A stretch of DNA of 64,000 bases from Bradyrhizobium sp. AZCC 1610 (GCF_036924515.1 NZ_JAZHRR010000001.1:405001-469000), one strand, 5' to 3'. Positions 16,418-25,099 are shown, counted from the stretch's first letter. Translations and numbers: made by a program. Notes: generated by a model not told the origin, from the sequence alone.

Positions 16418-16573
16418 TAGGGTGGGCAAAGGCGCCCTTGCGCCGCGCCCACCACTCTGTCGCCAGACGAAACATTGAATGGCGGGCACGCGGAGCCTGT
16501 CATCACTGTGCGAGCGCAATTGCGCTCGTCGCTGGGCGCGCATTCGCGCGACCGGGTGGCTTGGCCCACCCTA
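16418..16573. repeat. Inverted-repeat-bounded intergenic element
   Basis: TAGGGTGGGC at 16418-16427 pairs with GCCCACCCTA at 16564-16573; the right arm overlaps the stop codon of the MBL hydrolase gene. Between them lie further palindromes, including GAGCGCAATTGCGCTC. Elements with GGGTGGGC and GCCCACCC ends are frequent in Bradyrhizobium spacers. Confidence 0.7.
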
Positions 16574-17425
16574 TAGATTCTCCAGCGCCACAAACTTGAA
16601 GGCGTCGCCATCGCGCTTGATATGACCGACACTGAAATGCCCGCCGATCACCAGCGTCGGCGTGTTGGCAAAGCGCGAGAACAGCTCCCTCCGCGTTACC
16701 ACGGACTGCTTGGGATCGGAATCCGCAGTCGACGACCAGTCGAGATGCGCCATCTGGCAGGGATGGTGGGCAACGTCCCCCGTCAGCAGGCCTTCCTCTC
16801 CGTCCGACTTGATGTGGACGCTCATATGACCGGGGCTGTGGCCGGGGGTCGGGATCAGGGTGATTTCGTCCGTCAGCCTGGCATCGCCGGCAACAAGGTC
16901 GGCCTTGCCGGCCTCCGCAATCGGTTGCACGGAATCGCCGAACACGGCCAGCTTGTCCGGCTCATCGCTGTGGTCGCGCCAGTGCTCGTATTCGGTCTTG
17001 CCGAACACGTATCGCGCGTTGGCAAAGGTGGGCACCCATTTGTCATCGACGAGCCTTGTATTCCATCCGACATGGTCGACATGCAGGTGCGTGCACAGCA
17101 CGGTATCGATGCTGTCAGGCGGGAAGCCCGCCGCCGTCAGCCTGTCGAGGAACGGGTCCTGGCGGTTGTTCCAGGTCGGCACGTTGCGGCCCTGCTTGTC
17201 GTTGCCTAAGCCCGTATCGACGATGATGCGGCGCGACGGTGTTTCCACCAGCAGCGAGTGGATTGACATTTTCAAGCGCCCTTCCTCGGTCGCGAAGGGC
17301 GGGATCAGCCAGGGCAGCTTCTGGATTTCCTCATTGGTCGCGAGCGGCAGGATGAAGCGGGTGCTGCCGACGGTCTCCATTTCGATGATCTCTGTGATTT
17401 TGACCCTGCCCACGGTCCAGTGCAT
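16571..17425 (-). CDS. MBL-fold metallo-hydrolase (paralogue B)
   Basis: The product has 284 residues. The zinc-binding block THLHVDHVGWNTRL lies near residues 110-123, followed by IPTPGHSPGHMSVH, LTGDVAHHP and IGGHFSVGH, which supply the remaining ligands. It is clearly related to the enzyme at 12567-13436, with shared stretches around WVPTF, ARYVF-K-TE and the ligand motifs. The two differ in the N-terminal ~50 residues, which could give different substrate ranges. It is on the same strand as the FAH-family gene but separated by a repeat-filled gap of about 260 bp. Confidence 0.9.
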   Translation of the reverse strand: MHWTVGRVKITEIIEMETVGSTRFILPLATNEEIQKLPWLIPPFATEEGRLKMSIHSLLVETPSRRIIVDTGLGNDKQGRNVPTWNNRQDPFLDRLTAAGFPPDSIDTVLCTHLHVDHVGWNTRLVDDKWVPTFANARYVFGKTEYEHWRDHSDEPDKLAVFGDSVQPIAEAGKADLVAGDARLTDEITLIPTPGHSPGHMSVHIKSDGEEGLLTGDVAHHPCQMAHLDWSSTADSDPKQSVVTRRELFSRFANTPTLVIGGHFSVGHIKRDGDAFKFVALENL

Positions 17426-17539
17426 CCGGCGCTTCCTTTTTGATGTTGTTGGCTGCGAAGATGCGGGTTTCCGCAGGCAGGTGCAATGGATCGTATGGCG
17501 CGATGGAACGTTATCGCGGCATCACACCAGGAGCGCGCG

Positions 17540-17995
17540 ATGCCGGAACTCGGGATTTCGACTGAAAAAGTCGGCTTTTTGATTGAGAAGGCCCGGCAAT
17601 TCGACGTGAAGGAGGCCACGTCCGATCCTGATTCCGGATCGAACGCCGCCGACGACGACATGATCGATGTGCTGCAGGATAATGGGAATGATCCGGTGAT
17701 GCGCGAGATCACTGGCTTCATCAACGCGCTCTCCGAAGAGGAGAAGGTCGATCTGGTCGCCCTGATGCGGCTCGGCCGTGGCGACGCCTCCATTGATGAA
17801 TGGGAGGATTTGCGTAAGGAAGCCGCCGGCCAACGCGAACGTCACACTGCGCGCTATCTTCTGGGCGAGCCGATGCTCGGCGATTTGCTGGCGCAAGGCC
17901 TCGACGAGTTCGGCCTGGCCTGGGATGCGGAGCGAGCGACGGCGGATTCCTCCAGTGTCAGCCAGCGGGAAGAAGACGAGCACAATCCACGATAA
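17540..17995 (+). CDS. DUF3775 domain-containing protein
   Basis: This 151-residue cytoplasmic protein is acidic and has no membrane segment. The pattern ELGISTEKVGFLIEKARQFD, then FINALSEEEKVDLVALMRLG and TARYLLGEPMLGDLLAQGLD corresponds to DUF3775, a family of unknown function in alphaproteobacteria. ATG 17540 is preceded by CAGGAG at a suitable distance. Its last 38 bp overlap tail-to-tail with the quinone oxidoreductase gene on the other strand; the C-terminal ~20 residues (SSVSQREEDEHNPR) are low-complexity and polar. Confidence 0.85.
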   Translation: MPELGISTEKVGFLIEKARQFDVKEATSDPDSGSNAADDDMIDVLQDNGNDPVMREITGFINALSEEEKVDLVALMRLGRGDASIDEWEDLRKEAAGQRERHTARYLLGEPMLGDLLAQGLDEFGLAWDAERATADSSSVSQREEDEHNPR

Positions 17996-18962
17996 CGGTG
18001 CCGAGCTTGTCGCCCTTCTCCACCGCAAGATGCGCCTGCGCGGTGTCCGAGAGCGCAAATTGCGCCGCGACGTTGTGAATGCGCGGACCCGCCGCCAGCC
18101 ACTTTGAAATGTCCGCCTGCGCCGCCGCCAATAGCGGCTGCGGCAGCGCGAACAGCACCAGCGCGCGAAGCGCGATGCATTTTTCCATCAACTCGCGCAT
18201 CGGCACGACAGGCGTGCGGTTGCCGTTGCTGGCGTAGGCGGCAATGGTCGAATTCATCCCCATCAGTTTCAGCGTGGTCTCGATATTGCCGCCGAAATCG
18301 ACATCGATAACGCGGTCGACGCCGCGCTGCCCGGTGAAGGCCATCGCTTTGGCGACAACATCCTCCGTCTTGTAATTGATAACGAGGTCGGCGCCTGCAA
18401 GCCGCGCCTGTTCGGCTTTCGCCGCCGAGCTGACGGTGGCGATGACTTGCGCGCCGCCCCATTTGGCGAACTGCACGGCATAATGTCCGACGGCGCCTGC
18501 ACCGCCGGTGACCAGTACCGTCTTGCCGACTATCGGGCCATCGCAGAAAAGGCAGGTCCACGCCGTCATGCCGGGGATGCCGAGGGTGGCGCCTTCCGCA
18601 AAGGACAGATTATCCGGCAGCGGCGTCACCAGATGTTCGGCGAGCGCAATGTATTCAGCCGCCGTGCCGAAGGCGCGGCCGTTACGCTGGCCGTTGAATA
18701 GCCAGACGCGCTGGCCGGCCTTGAGCCGCGTGACGCCGTCGCCGACCTGGTCGATGATGCCAGCACCGTCGCTATTCGGAATGACGCGCGGATATTCCAT
18801 CGGCCGGTAGCCGCCGCCGCGGCGGCCGACATCGGCGGGATTGATGCCGGACGCTTCCAGCCGCACCCGGACTTCGCCCGGGCCGGCTACCGGCGTCGGC
18901 ATCTCGCCATAGGTCAGCACCTCGGGCGCGGGGCCCGCTCGCTCGTACCAGATTGCTTTCAC
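17958..18962 (-). CDS. Zinc-independent quinone oxidoreductase (QOR-like MDR family)
   Basis: The protein has 334 residues and probably reduces quinones or enones with NADPH. The N-terminal GroES-like domain has VRVRLEASGINPADVGRRGG, and the nucleotide-binding motif is VLVTGGAGAVGHYAVQFAKWGG, typical of NADPH:quinone reductases. The structural zinc cysteines of alcohol dehydrogenases are absent. The start is a GTG at 18962 that overlaps the stop of the upstream SDR gene by 4 bp (GTGA), so the two are translationally coupled; without this GTG no start fits the domain boundary VKAIWYERAG. Confidence 0.9.
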   Translation of the reverse strand: MKAIWYERAGPAPEVLTYGEMPTPVAGPGEVRVRLEASGINPADVGRRGGGYRPMEYPRVIPNSDGAGIIDQVGDGVTRLKAGQRVWLFNGQRNGRAFGTAAEYIALAEHLVTPLPDNLSFAEGATLGIPGMTAWTCLFCDGPIVGKTVLVTGGAGAVGHYAVQFAKWGGAQVIATVSSAAKAEQARLAGADLVINYKTEDVVAKAMAFTGQRGVDRVIDVDFGGNIETTLKLMGMNSTIAAYASNGNRTPVVPMRELMEKCIALRALVLFALPQPLLAAAQADISKWLAAGPRIHNVAAQFALSDTAQAHLAVEKGDKLGTVIVDCARLLPAG

Positions 18963-19741
18963 AGCGTGCCCGGGAAGGCGCCGCCGTCGAGCAGGATGTT
19001 CTGGCCGGTGATGTAGCCGGCCCTGGCACCGCACAGGAACGCACAGGCATAGCCGAACTCATCGGGCTCGCCGAACCGTCCGGCCGGATTTTGCTTGGCG
19101 CGCTCGGCAAACACCTGGTCCGGCGTGATGCCGCGCTTCTCGGCTTCCGCTTTCCCAACACCGCGCAGGCGGTCGGTGTCGAACGGTCCCGGCAGCAGCG
19201 CATTGATGGTGACGTTGCTGATCACGGTCTTGCGCGACAGTCCGGCGACGAAGCCGGTGAGGCCGGCACGCGCGCCGTTGGAAAGGCCGAGGATATCGAT
19301 TGGCGCCTTCACCGCGGCCGAGGTGATGTTGACGATGCGGCCGAATTTCCGCGCCATCATGCCGTCCACCGTCGCCTTGATCAGTTCGATCGGCGTCAGC
19401 ATGTTGGCGTCGATCGCCTTGATCCAGTCGTCGCGGGTCCAGTTGCGGAAATCGCCAGGCGGCGGGCCGCCGGCATTGTTGATCAGGATATCCGGATCGG
19501 GGCATGCCTTCAGTGCGGCATCGCGCCCGGCCGGCGTGGTGATGTCGCCCGCGACTTCCGTGACGGTGACGCCCGGATGGGCTTTGCGGATTTCATCGGC
19601 GGTCTTTTTCAGCGCCTCGGCGCCGCGTGCGGTCAGCGTGACATGCACGCCTTCATTGGCCAGCGCCATGGCGCAGGCGCGGCCCAGGCCCTTGCTCGAT
19701 GCGCAGACGATGGCGCGGCGGCCTTTGATCCCAAGATCCAC
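18959..19741 (-). CDS. Atypical short-chain dehydrogenase/reductase (FabG-like, catalytic Tyr absent)
   Basis: This 260-residue protein has an SDR fold. The cofactor loop reads CASSKGLGRACAMALA instead of the canonical TGxxxGxG, the NNAG motif is intact (ILINNAGGPPPG), and the serine is in NITSAAVKAP. At the place of the YxxxK pair the sequence is LGLSNGARAGLTG, so neither the Tyr nor the Lys is seen. A subgroup of beta-ketoacyl-reductase-like SDRs with imperfect cofactor and catalytic motifs is known, so this is probably a genuine family trait rather than a broken gene. It is coupled by a 4-bp overlap to the quinone oxidoreductase, suggesting a joint function. Confidence 0.9.
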   Translation of the reverse strand: MDLGIKGRRAIVCASSKGLGRACAMALANEGVHVTLTARGAEALKKTADEIRKAHPGVTVTEVAGDITTPAGRDAALKACPDPDILINNAGGPPPGDFRNWTRDDWIKAIDANMLTPIELIKATVDGMMARKFGRIVNITSAAVKAPIDILGLSNGARAGLTGFVAGLSRKTVISNVTINALLPGPFDTDRLRGVGKAEAEKRGITPDQVFAERAKQNPAGRFGEPDEFGYACAFLCGARAGYITGQNILLDGGAFPGTL

Positions 19742-19874
19742 TGTTTCTCTCCCGTTGTGTCAGGTGATTTTCTGAAAGTCGGATGGGACCACTCTAGCCA
19801 AGTCGAGCGGCCCTGATAAGAGAGCGGCTACCGCCGAAACGCATATCAGGGAGACCACGCCGATTACACGCCGA

Positions 19875-20390
19875 TTATATATGCCGGTCTTTCTTCAGGC
19901 GGTCGATCGCAGCCACGAGATCCGGCGGAAGGGACTTGACGCCCAATTGCCCGGCGGCCGATAGCACAGGCCGCAACCGTGAACCGGTCATGAATGCCGG
20001 CTGCAGGTTTGTCGGCACAAGCTGGTCGAAAATCAGCACAACCGTGATCGCGATCAGGCCGACGCGCACTGCGCCAAGGGCGGCGCCGCCAAGGCGGTCT
20101 CCGATGCCGGATTGCGGTCCAATGATGTCGTCGAGAGCCAAGCAGGTCAGCTTTCCGAGCACCATTCCGATGACCAGAAAAGCTCCGAAGAACAGCGGCG
20201 AATTCTGCGCAAACGGTAAGGCATGCTGGCCGTCGAGCTGCGGCGACACCAGTGGCACCAGCCCCATCGCAATCGGCATCGCGGCGATATAGGCCAGAAT
20301 CGCAATTGCGCTGCGCAATAGCCCTGTATTGAAACCGATGACCACGGCAATAATCAGTCCGAGATAGACGACGGCATCGAAACTGTTCAT
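19875..20390 (-). CDS. CvpA family membrane protein
   Basis: This 171-residue protein starts with the CvpA pattern NSFDAVVYLGLIIAVVIGFNTG and has four predicted transmembrane stretches (near residues 5-22, 27-48, 66-86 and 104-124). A polar C-terminal tail ends in AIDRLKKDRHI. CvpA proteins affect colicin V production and envelope stress in enterobacteria; their biochemical role is unclear. It is a single gene here, with no purF next to it. Confidence 0.85.
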   Translation of the reverse strand: MNSFDAVVYLGLIIAVVIGFNTGLLRSAIAILAYIAAMPIAMGLVPLVSPQLDGQHALPFAQNSPLFFGAFLVIGMVLGKLTCLALDDIIGPQSGIGDRLGGAALGAVRVGLIAITVVLIFDQLVPTNLQPAFMTGSRLRPVLSAAGQLGVKSLPPDLVAAIDRLKKDRHI

Positions 20391-20499
20391 GGGGAAACTC
20401 CACCCCGTTCCGATACCGATGCTTCGTCAATGGATCGGCGTCGCGATTGCTAAAATCGTCTGTATCAACCAAAGCGTGCCTGAACTCCGACGTCAGTCC

Positions 20500-20567
20500 G
20501 TAGCCCGGATGATTCAACGGGTCGCGCGAATGCGCGCCCCGTTGACAGGCTCCGCGACATCCGGGAA
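20500..20567. repeat. Short inverted repeat element (CCCGGATG/CATCCGGG ends)
   Basis: GTAGCCCGGATG at 20500 pairs with CATCCGGG ending at 20565. The interior contains CGCGCGAATGCGCG. It is one of two palindromic elements in the 351-bp gap between the cvpA-like and GMC oxidoreductase genes; no gene is seen in that gap. Confidence 0.7.
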
Positions 20568-20615
20568 GTCAGGGGCGACTGTGTCCGGCCGAGCATGCGT
20601 GCTCGGCTCCCTCCA

Positions 20616-20730
20616 CGTCATTGCTGCGAGCGAAGCGAAGCAATCCATATTGCGGCATAACGGATAGATGGATTGCTTCGTCGCTGCGCTCCCTTGCGCA
20701 AACGCTTCGCGTTTGTCGCAGGCAATGACG
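20616..20730. repeat. Long palindromic element (CGTCATTGC/GCAATGACG ends)
   Basis: CGTCATTGC at 20616-20624 pairs with GCAATGACG at 20722-20730, and CGAAGCAATCCAT at 20636-20648 pairs perfectly with ATGGATTGCTTCG at 20668-20680. Elements with these ends are common in spacers of Bradyrhizobium and Rhodopseudomonas. Confidence 0.8.
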
Positions 20731-20741
20731 GGTGCAAAAAA

Positions 20742-22349
20742 TCAACCCGCCCGCATCTCCGCTTTGATCATGTCGGCGGCCTTTTCCCCGATCATGATGG
20801 TCGGCGCGTTGGTGTTGCCGCCGATCGGCGTCGGCATGATCGAGGCGTCGACCACGCGCAGTCCGTCGACGCCGTACACTTTCAGCTTCGGGTCGACCAC
20901 GGCCATCGGATCGTTGACGCCCATCCTTGCGGTGCCGACCGGGTGATAGACGGTGTCGACGCGGGCGCGCAAGAGGTTGCGGATGTCATCATCGGTATGC
21001 ACGCCTTCAGTGAACATCTCCTTCTTTTGCAACGCGCGCAGCGTCGGCGTCTCCATCAGCCGCCGCGTGGTCTTGAAGCCCGCAACCATGGTTTCCAGAT
21101 CATCCGCCTCGCCGAAGAAGTTCGGGTCGATCAGAGGAGCTGCAAGCGGATCGGTGCTCAGAAGCGAAACGCTGCCGCGGCTCTTCGGCCGCAGCAGGCA
21201 GACGTGGCAGGTGAAGCCGGTGCCGCGGTGGCGCTTGCGGCCGTGGTCGTCCGCCAGCGCCATGCCGAAATGGAGTTGGATATCGGGGATGTCGAGATCG
21301 GGCCGGGTTTTCAGGAAGCCGCCGCATTCGGCGAAGTTCGACGTCATCGGTCCGGTGCGTTCGCGGCGATACTGGCGGATGGCCCGCAATAGCCGTGGCA
21401 GGGCTTTAAGCGAAATGCCGTTGAAATTGGGATTGTCGGACATGTAGCCGAACACGAAGTCCGGGTGATCCTGCAGGTTCTGTCCGACGCCGGGCAGATG
21501 ATGCACGGTGGCGATGCCGTGCTTGCCAAGCGCCGCGCCGTCGCCGACACCGGAGAGCATCAGGAGCTGCGGCGTCTGGAACGCGCCGGAGGACACGATC
21601 ACCTCGCGCCGGGCGCGAATTTGCTTGAGCTCCTTGCCCTGGCGGTATTCGACGCCGACCGCGCGCTTGCCTTCGAACAGGATGCGGGTGGCATGGGCAT
21701 GCGTCTCGACGCGCAAATTGGCGCGGCTTCCCATATGCGGGTGGATATAGGCGCGCGCGGCGCTGCAACGTTCGCCGTTCTTCTGCGTCAGTTGATAGAT
21801 GCCGAGGCCCTCATGCTCGTCGGCGTTGAAATCATTGCGCAGGCGAAACTGCGCTTCCTGGGCGGCCTGCAGGAATATCTGTTGCACCGGATTGCCGGTG
21901 CGCGACTTGTTGACGGCGAGCGGCCCGCCCTTGCCGTGATATTCGCCGTCGAAATCGGAATTGTCTTCGGCCCGCTTGAAGTAAGGCAGCACGTCGGCGA
22001 ACGACCAGCCGGCATTGCCGAGCGAGGCCCATTGATCGTAATCAGCGCGGTGGCCGCGGATATAGACCATCGCATTGATCGCCGATGAGCCGCCGAGCCC
22101 CTTGCCGCGCGGCTGATAGCCGATGCGGCCGTTGAGGCCCTTCTGCGGCACGGTGTTGAAGGCCCAGTTGTTGACGTTGCCGGCGACCATCAGCACGAGT
22201 GCGAACGGTGTCGTGACCACCCAATTGTCGTTCTTGCCGCCGGCGTCCAGCACCGCCACCGAAATGTTCGGATCCTCCGACAGCCGCCCCGCCACCGTGC
22301 AGCCGCCCGAGCCGCCGCCCACCACCACGAAGTCGAACGTATCCGTCAC
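20742..22349 (-). CDS. GMC-family FAD oxidoreductase (choline-dehydrogenase-like alcohol dehydrogenase)
   Basis: This 535-residue flavoprotein oxidises an alcohol and passes electrons to the respiratory chain or an acceptor. The FAD-binding motif is DFVVVGGGSGGCTVAGRLSE at the N-terminus; the GMC signature PRGKGLGGSSAINAMVYIRG lies near residues 81-100. The C-terminal active-site His is in YHPVGTARMG, and the second catalytic residue region is GGNTNAPTIMIGEKAAD. Length and motifs match BetA-like alcohol dehydrogenases, but no betaine aldehyde dehydrogenase or choline regulator is near, so a general alcohol dehydrogenase is the safer call. Confidence 0.92.
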   Translation of the reverse strand: MTDTFDFVVVGGGSGGCTVAGRLSEDPNISVAVLDAGGKNDNWVVTTPFALVLMVAGNVNNWAFNTVPQKGLNGRIGYQPRGKGLGGSSAINAMVYIRGHRADYDQWASLGNAGWSFADVLPYFKRAEDNSDFDGEYHGKGGPLAVNKSRTGNPVQQIFLQAAQEAQFRLRNDFNADEHEGLGIYQLTQKNGERCSAARAYIHPHMGSRANLRVETHAHATRILFEGKRAVGVEYRQGKELKQIRARREVIVSSGAFQTPQLLMLSGVGDGAALGKHGIATVHHLPGVGQNLQDHPDFVFGYMSDNPNFNGISLKALPRLLRAIRQYRRERTGPMTSNFAECGGFLKTRPDLDIPDIQLHFGMALADDHGRKRHRGTGFTCHVCLLRPKSRGSVSLLSTDPLAAPLIDPNFFGEADDLETMVAGFKTTRRLMETPTLRALQKKEMFTEGVHTDDDIRNLLRARVDTVYHPVGTARMGVNDPMAVVDPKLKVYGVDGLRVVDASIMPTPIGGNTNAPTIMIGEKAADMIKAEMRAG

Positions 22350-22675
22350 CGCTCATTCCCCCCGGATTTTTTGTTCTGGCGGCCTGCCTGGCCGCGCCTT
22401 GGGGCGCAAAACTCCGCTTTTGCAGCGTTTCTGGCAAGAGCGGTTCCACGAAGCGGTTTTGGCACTCCAACCCCTCGTTCTTGCTGTCATAAAATCTGCA
22501 AAAGGGGGGTCTTGCCCCTTTCCAAAGCAGGGCGACATTGATACATACCCCTCGCACCCGATGGCTTTGCCCGGGTTGCCTTCTCAGGAAGCCTCCGGAC
22601 GGGATCGATCGGCGCCGAACACGCGTTGGCCGGTTCACTTCCGGTCCGGTTTTCGAAGGCAGTGCAACGGTTTAA

Positions 22676-22752
<77 letters not shown>

Positions 22753-22762
22753 AGTTGATAAA

Positions 22763-22801
22763 AATCCCAGCAATCTCAAGGAGATTGCTGGGATTGTTTT
22801 T
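22763..22801 (+). terminator. Rho-independent terminator of the initiator tRNA gene
   Basis: AATCCCAGCAATCTC pairs perfectly with GAGATTGCTGGGATT across the 3-nt loop AAG and is followed by GTTTTT. It begins 11 bp after the tRNA CCA end. Confidence 0.93.
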
Positions 22802-22842
22802 GGTGTTGGAATCGACCCTAACAACATCGATGACTTAGCTTG

Positions 22843-22866
22843 TAGGTTCAAATTACCGCGCAACCA
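22843..22866 (+). repeat. Degenerate copy of the tRNA 3' end
   Basis: TAGGTTCAAAT at 22843-22853, then ACCGCGCAACCA ending at 22866, resembles the T-arm and CCA end of the tRNA gene about 100 bp upstream (TAGGTTCAAATCCTATCCCCGCAACCA split after the first 11 bases), with a small deletion. Such remnants can be left where an element has used a tRNA 3' end as its attachment site. No integrase gene is visible in the window. About 290 bp from here to the thioredoxin gene contains no supported gene. Confidence 0.5.
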
Positions 22867-23088
22867 CTCGCTCACAGATAGTAGGAAGCCCGCGGCATCG
22901 CGCCGTCGACATTTCATTTCACTGCCGATACGGCCAAAGCCGACGAAGATTGCGGTTGGGCGAGGGTTCCCCATCGCCCGGAAGTGGACATCGGCCGCCC
23001 AAATTTTGCAGAGCGCGTGTAACTTCCTCCGGCTCCGCAGCGAAACTCCAAGGCTGGCCATCCTGGCTTTCTCGGAGATACATCGGAC

Positions 23089-23469
23089 ATGTTGTTGAAA
23101 TCCTTAAAGACGCTGATCGCAACCGCATTCCTTGTCGGGACGTCGCTGGTAGCCCAGGCCGGGCAACCGTTCGATACGAGTGCGTTCCAGCAAGCGCAGG
23201 CGGCTGGAAAGCCCATTCTCATCGACGTGACTGCGCCCTGGTGTCCGACGTGCAAGGTGCAACGGCCAATCGTTCAGGAAATCGAAAAATCGACGCCGAA
23301 TCTCGTCGTGTATCAAGTAGATTTCGATAGCGCGAAGGATGTCCTGAAGCGCCTTCGGGTCCAAAGCCAGAGTACTCTCATCGTCTTCAAGGGCGCCACC
23401 GAGGTTGGCAGGTCAACCGGCGACACCAATCCCGCCAGCATCAGGGCCCTTGTCTCGAAAGGGTTGTGA
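23089..23469 (+). CDS. Exported thioredoxin-family protein
   Basis: This 126-residue protein has a signal peptide (MLLKSLKTLIATAFLVGTSLVAQA) and a thioredoxin domain with the active site PWCPTCKVQRP (C52 and C55). The CPTC dipeptide is unusual compared with CGPC. The cis-Pro region reads SQSTLIVFKGATEVGRSTGD, with Ser-Thr where Thr-Pro is normal. It probably works in the periplasm, reduced by the CcdA-like protein encoded directly downstream with a 4-bp overlap. Targets could be protein disulfides or cytochrome c apoproteins. Confidence 0.92.
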   Translation: MLLKSLKTLIATAFLVGTSLVAQAGQPFDTSAFQQAQAAGKPILIDVTAPWCPTCKVQRPIVQEIEKSTPNLVVYQVDFDSAKDVLKRLRVQSQSTLIVFKGATEVGRSTGDTNPASIRALVSKGL

Positions 23470-24197
23470 GGGTGCCCGAAATCGCCAACCTGGCGCTCAG
23501 CTATGCCGCAGGCGCGCTATCGACCCTCTCGCCATGCGTGCTTCCATTGCTGCCGATCGTGCTGTTCGGCGTGCTTGAGAGGCATGCCTGGGGACCGGTT
23601 GTCCTGGCTGCCGGTCTTGCGACCTCGTTCGCTGTGCTTGGCACCACGATCGCCGCGGTCGGTTTCAACATCGGTCTGGATCCCGCGATGCTCAGAAACG
23701 CTGTCGCGATGCTTATGCTGGCCATGGGCGTTGTGCTGCTGATTCCTGCTCTGCAGGGGAGATTGGCGGCGTTCGCGGCTCCCGTCGCAACCGGCGGCCA
23801 GACATTGCTCGATCGCATTCAGCCATCCGGCCTTGCGGGGCAGTTCGTGCTCGGTGGTTTGCTGGGCGCAATCTGGTCGCCGTGTTCCGGTCCAACTCTT
23901 GGAGCCGCGATCGGACTTGCAACTCAAGGCGACTCGGTGATCAAGGCGGCCGCCGTAATGGCGGTCTTCGGGCTTGGAGCGGCTACGCCCATCCTGGCGC
24001 TCGCCTATGGTTCCCGGCAAGCAATCTTCGCCCGGCGAGATCTGTTGGCGAGGACGTCGCGCATCGCCAAGCCTGTCATGGGCGCGGCATTCGCGTTCGT
24101 CGGCGCATTCGTGCTCACCGGCCTCGACAAGATCGTCGAAACATTGCTTACGAATGCCATGCCCGATTGGCTGACAACTCTGACCACTCGTCTCTGA
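23466..24197 (+). CDS. CcdA/DsbD-type membrane thiol-disulfide reductase
   Basis: This 243-residue membrane protein has about six transmembrane helices. The two conserved Cys-Pro sites of the CcdA family are visible: LSTLSPCVLPLLPIVLFG in the first helix and GAIWSPCSGPTLGAAIG in the fourth. CcdA transfers reducing power across the membrane to periplasmic thioredoxin-like partners. The GTG start overlaps the thioredoxin stop (GTGA), showing translational coupling and supporting a two-gene thiol relay. Confidence 0.92.
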   Translation: MRVPEIANLALSYAAGALSTLSPCVLPLLPIVLFGVLERHAWGPVVLAAGLATSFAVLGTTIAAVGFNIGLDPAMLRNAVAMLMLAMGVVLLIPALQGRLAAFAAPVATGGQTLLDRIQPSGLAGQFVLGGLLGAIWSPCSGPTLGAAIGLATQGDSVIKAAAVMAVFGLGAATPILALAYGSRQAIFARRDLLARTSRIAKPVMGAAFAFVGAFVLTGLDKIVETLLTNAMPDWLTTLTTRL

Positions 24198-24265
24198 ATC
24201 CATCCGACCACGGCCAGACGGGAAGAAACGGGCAGATTTTGTCACATAAAGTGAAAGGACAAACC

Positions 24266-24745
24266 ATGGTACGACTGGCGCTTTCGATTGCAGTACTTCT
24301 CATTGGCCTTTCGGCTGCTTCCGCAGGCACCGTGAAGGCGCGGACAGGGTGGGTCGTCGTCGACACACGGCAATCCTTCCAGGCGTTGGTCGAGCGGCTT
24401 GAGGCAACCGTAAAATCCGAAAAAATGGGAATCGTAACGTCGGCGAGCGCGTCCGAGGGTGCGAAGGCGGCCGGCATTACGATTCCGGGCAACAAGGTAT
24501 TCGGTGTTTTCCGAAACGACTTCGCGCGACGGATGCTGGCCTCGAGCGTAGCCGCCGGCATAGAGGCTCCCATTCGCATCTACGTCACGGAGAATCAGGA
24601 CGGTACGGCGACGCTTTCCTACAAGAAGCCCAGCACTGTGTTTGCGCCATATGCCGATGAAGGCGGAGATGCTCTTAAATCGGTCGGCGCAGAGCTGGAC
24701 GAAATATTCGCCAAAATCGCCGAGCGGGCAACTTCCGACAAATAG
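24266..24745 (+). CDS. Exported DUF302 domain protein
   Basis: This 159-residue protein has a signal peptide (MVRLALSIAVLLIGLSAASAG) and a DUF302 domain: QSFQALVERLEATVKSEKMG, then GNKVFGVFRNDFARRMLASS, IEAPIRIYVTENQDGTATLS and KPSTVFAPY. DUF302 proteins are found near thioredoxin, cytochrome and sulfur genes; their molecular role is not established. ATG 24266 has AAAGGA about 8 nt upstream. It follows the CcdA-like gene by 68 bp and probably belongs to the same transcript. Confidence 0.9.
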   Translation: MVRLALSIAVLLIGLSAASAGTVKARTGWVVVDTRQSFQALVERLEATVKSEKMGIVTSASASEGAKAAGITIPGNKVFGVFRNDFARRMLASSVAAGIEAPIRIYVTENQDGTATLSYKKPSTVFAPYADEGGDALKSVGAELDEIFAKIAERATSDK

Positions 24746-25099
24746 CGCCTCTGCCAACGCCTGGGTCTCCTAAGGTATTGGGCCGCAGGAGCGGGAGAGC
24801 GGTTCGGGTTTAGCAGCGGGCAAGCTCTCCTGGCGCAAGGCTGGCGAATATGTGTTTCGGACTCCGGGGGCTTCAGCGGGTGGATGCTCGACGCTTTAGG
24901 GCGGCGGCCTTGTTTTCGGAGTCGACGCCGTGACCAAGATCACTCGGCGCGATCTTCACGGTGAGACTGTTGCGCGCGAATGACACGCACGCCGGCGGAC
25001 CAGTCCATCGCGGTCGGACAGTTTTCAAAGGCGTCGTTGGCCGGCTGGGAACGGAGGCTTTCAAAGGGCGAGAACCGCGACTGCGCTTGAGCGCAGATA
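24746..25099. other. Spacer with possible sigma-gene debris
   Basis: This 354-bp stretch between the DUF302 gene and the truncated sigma gene has short frames on both strands, none with a recognisable domain. It is where the missing C-terminal half (region 4) of the ECF sigma gene would lie if the gene were intact; I could not find the expected helix-turn-helix pattern in any minus-strand frame. Confidence 0.4.
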
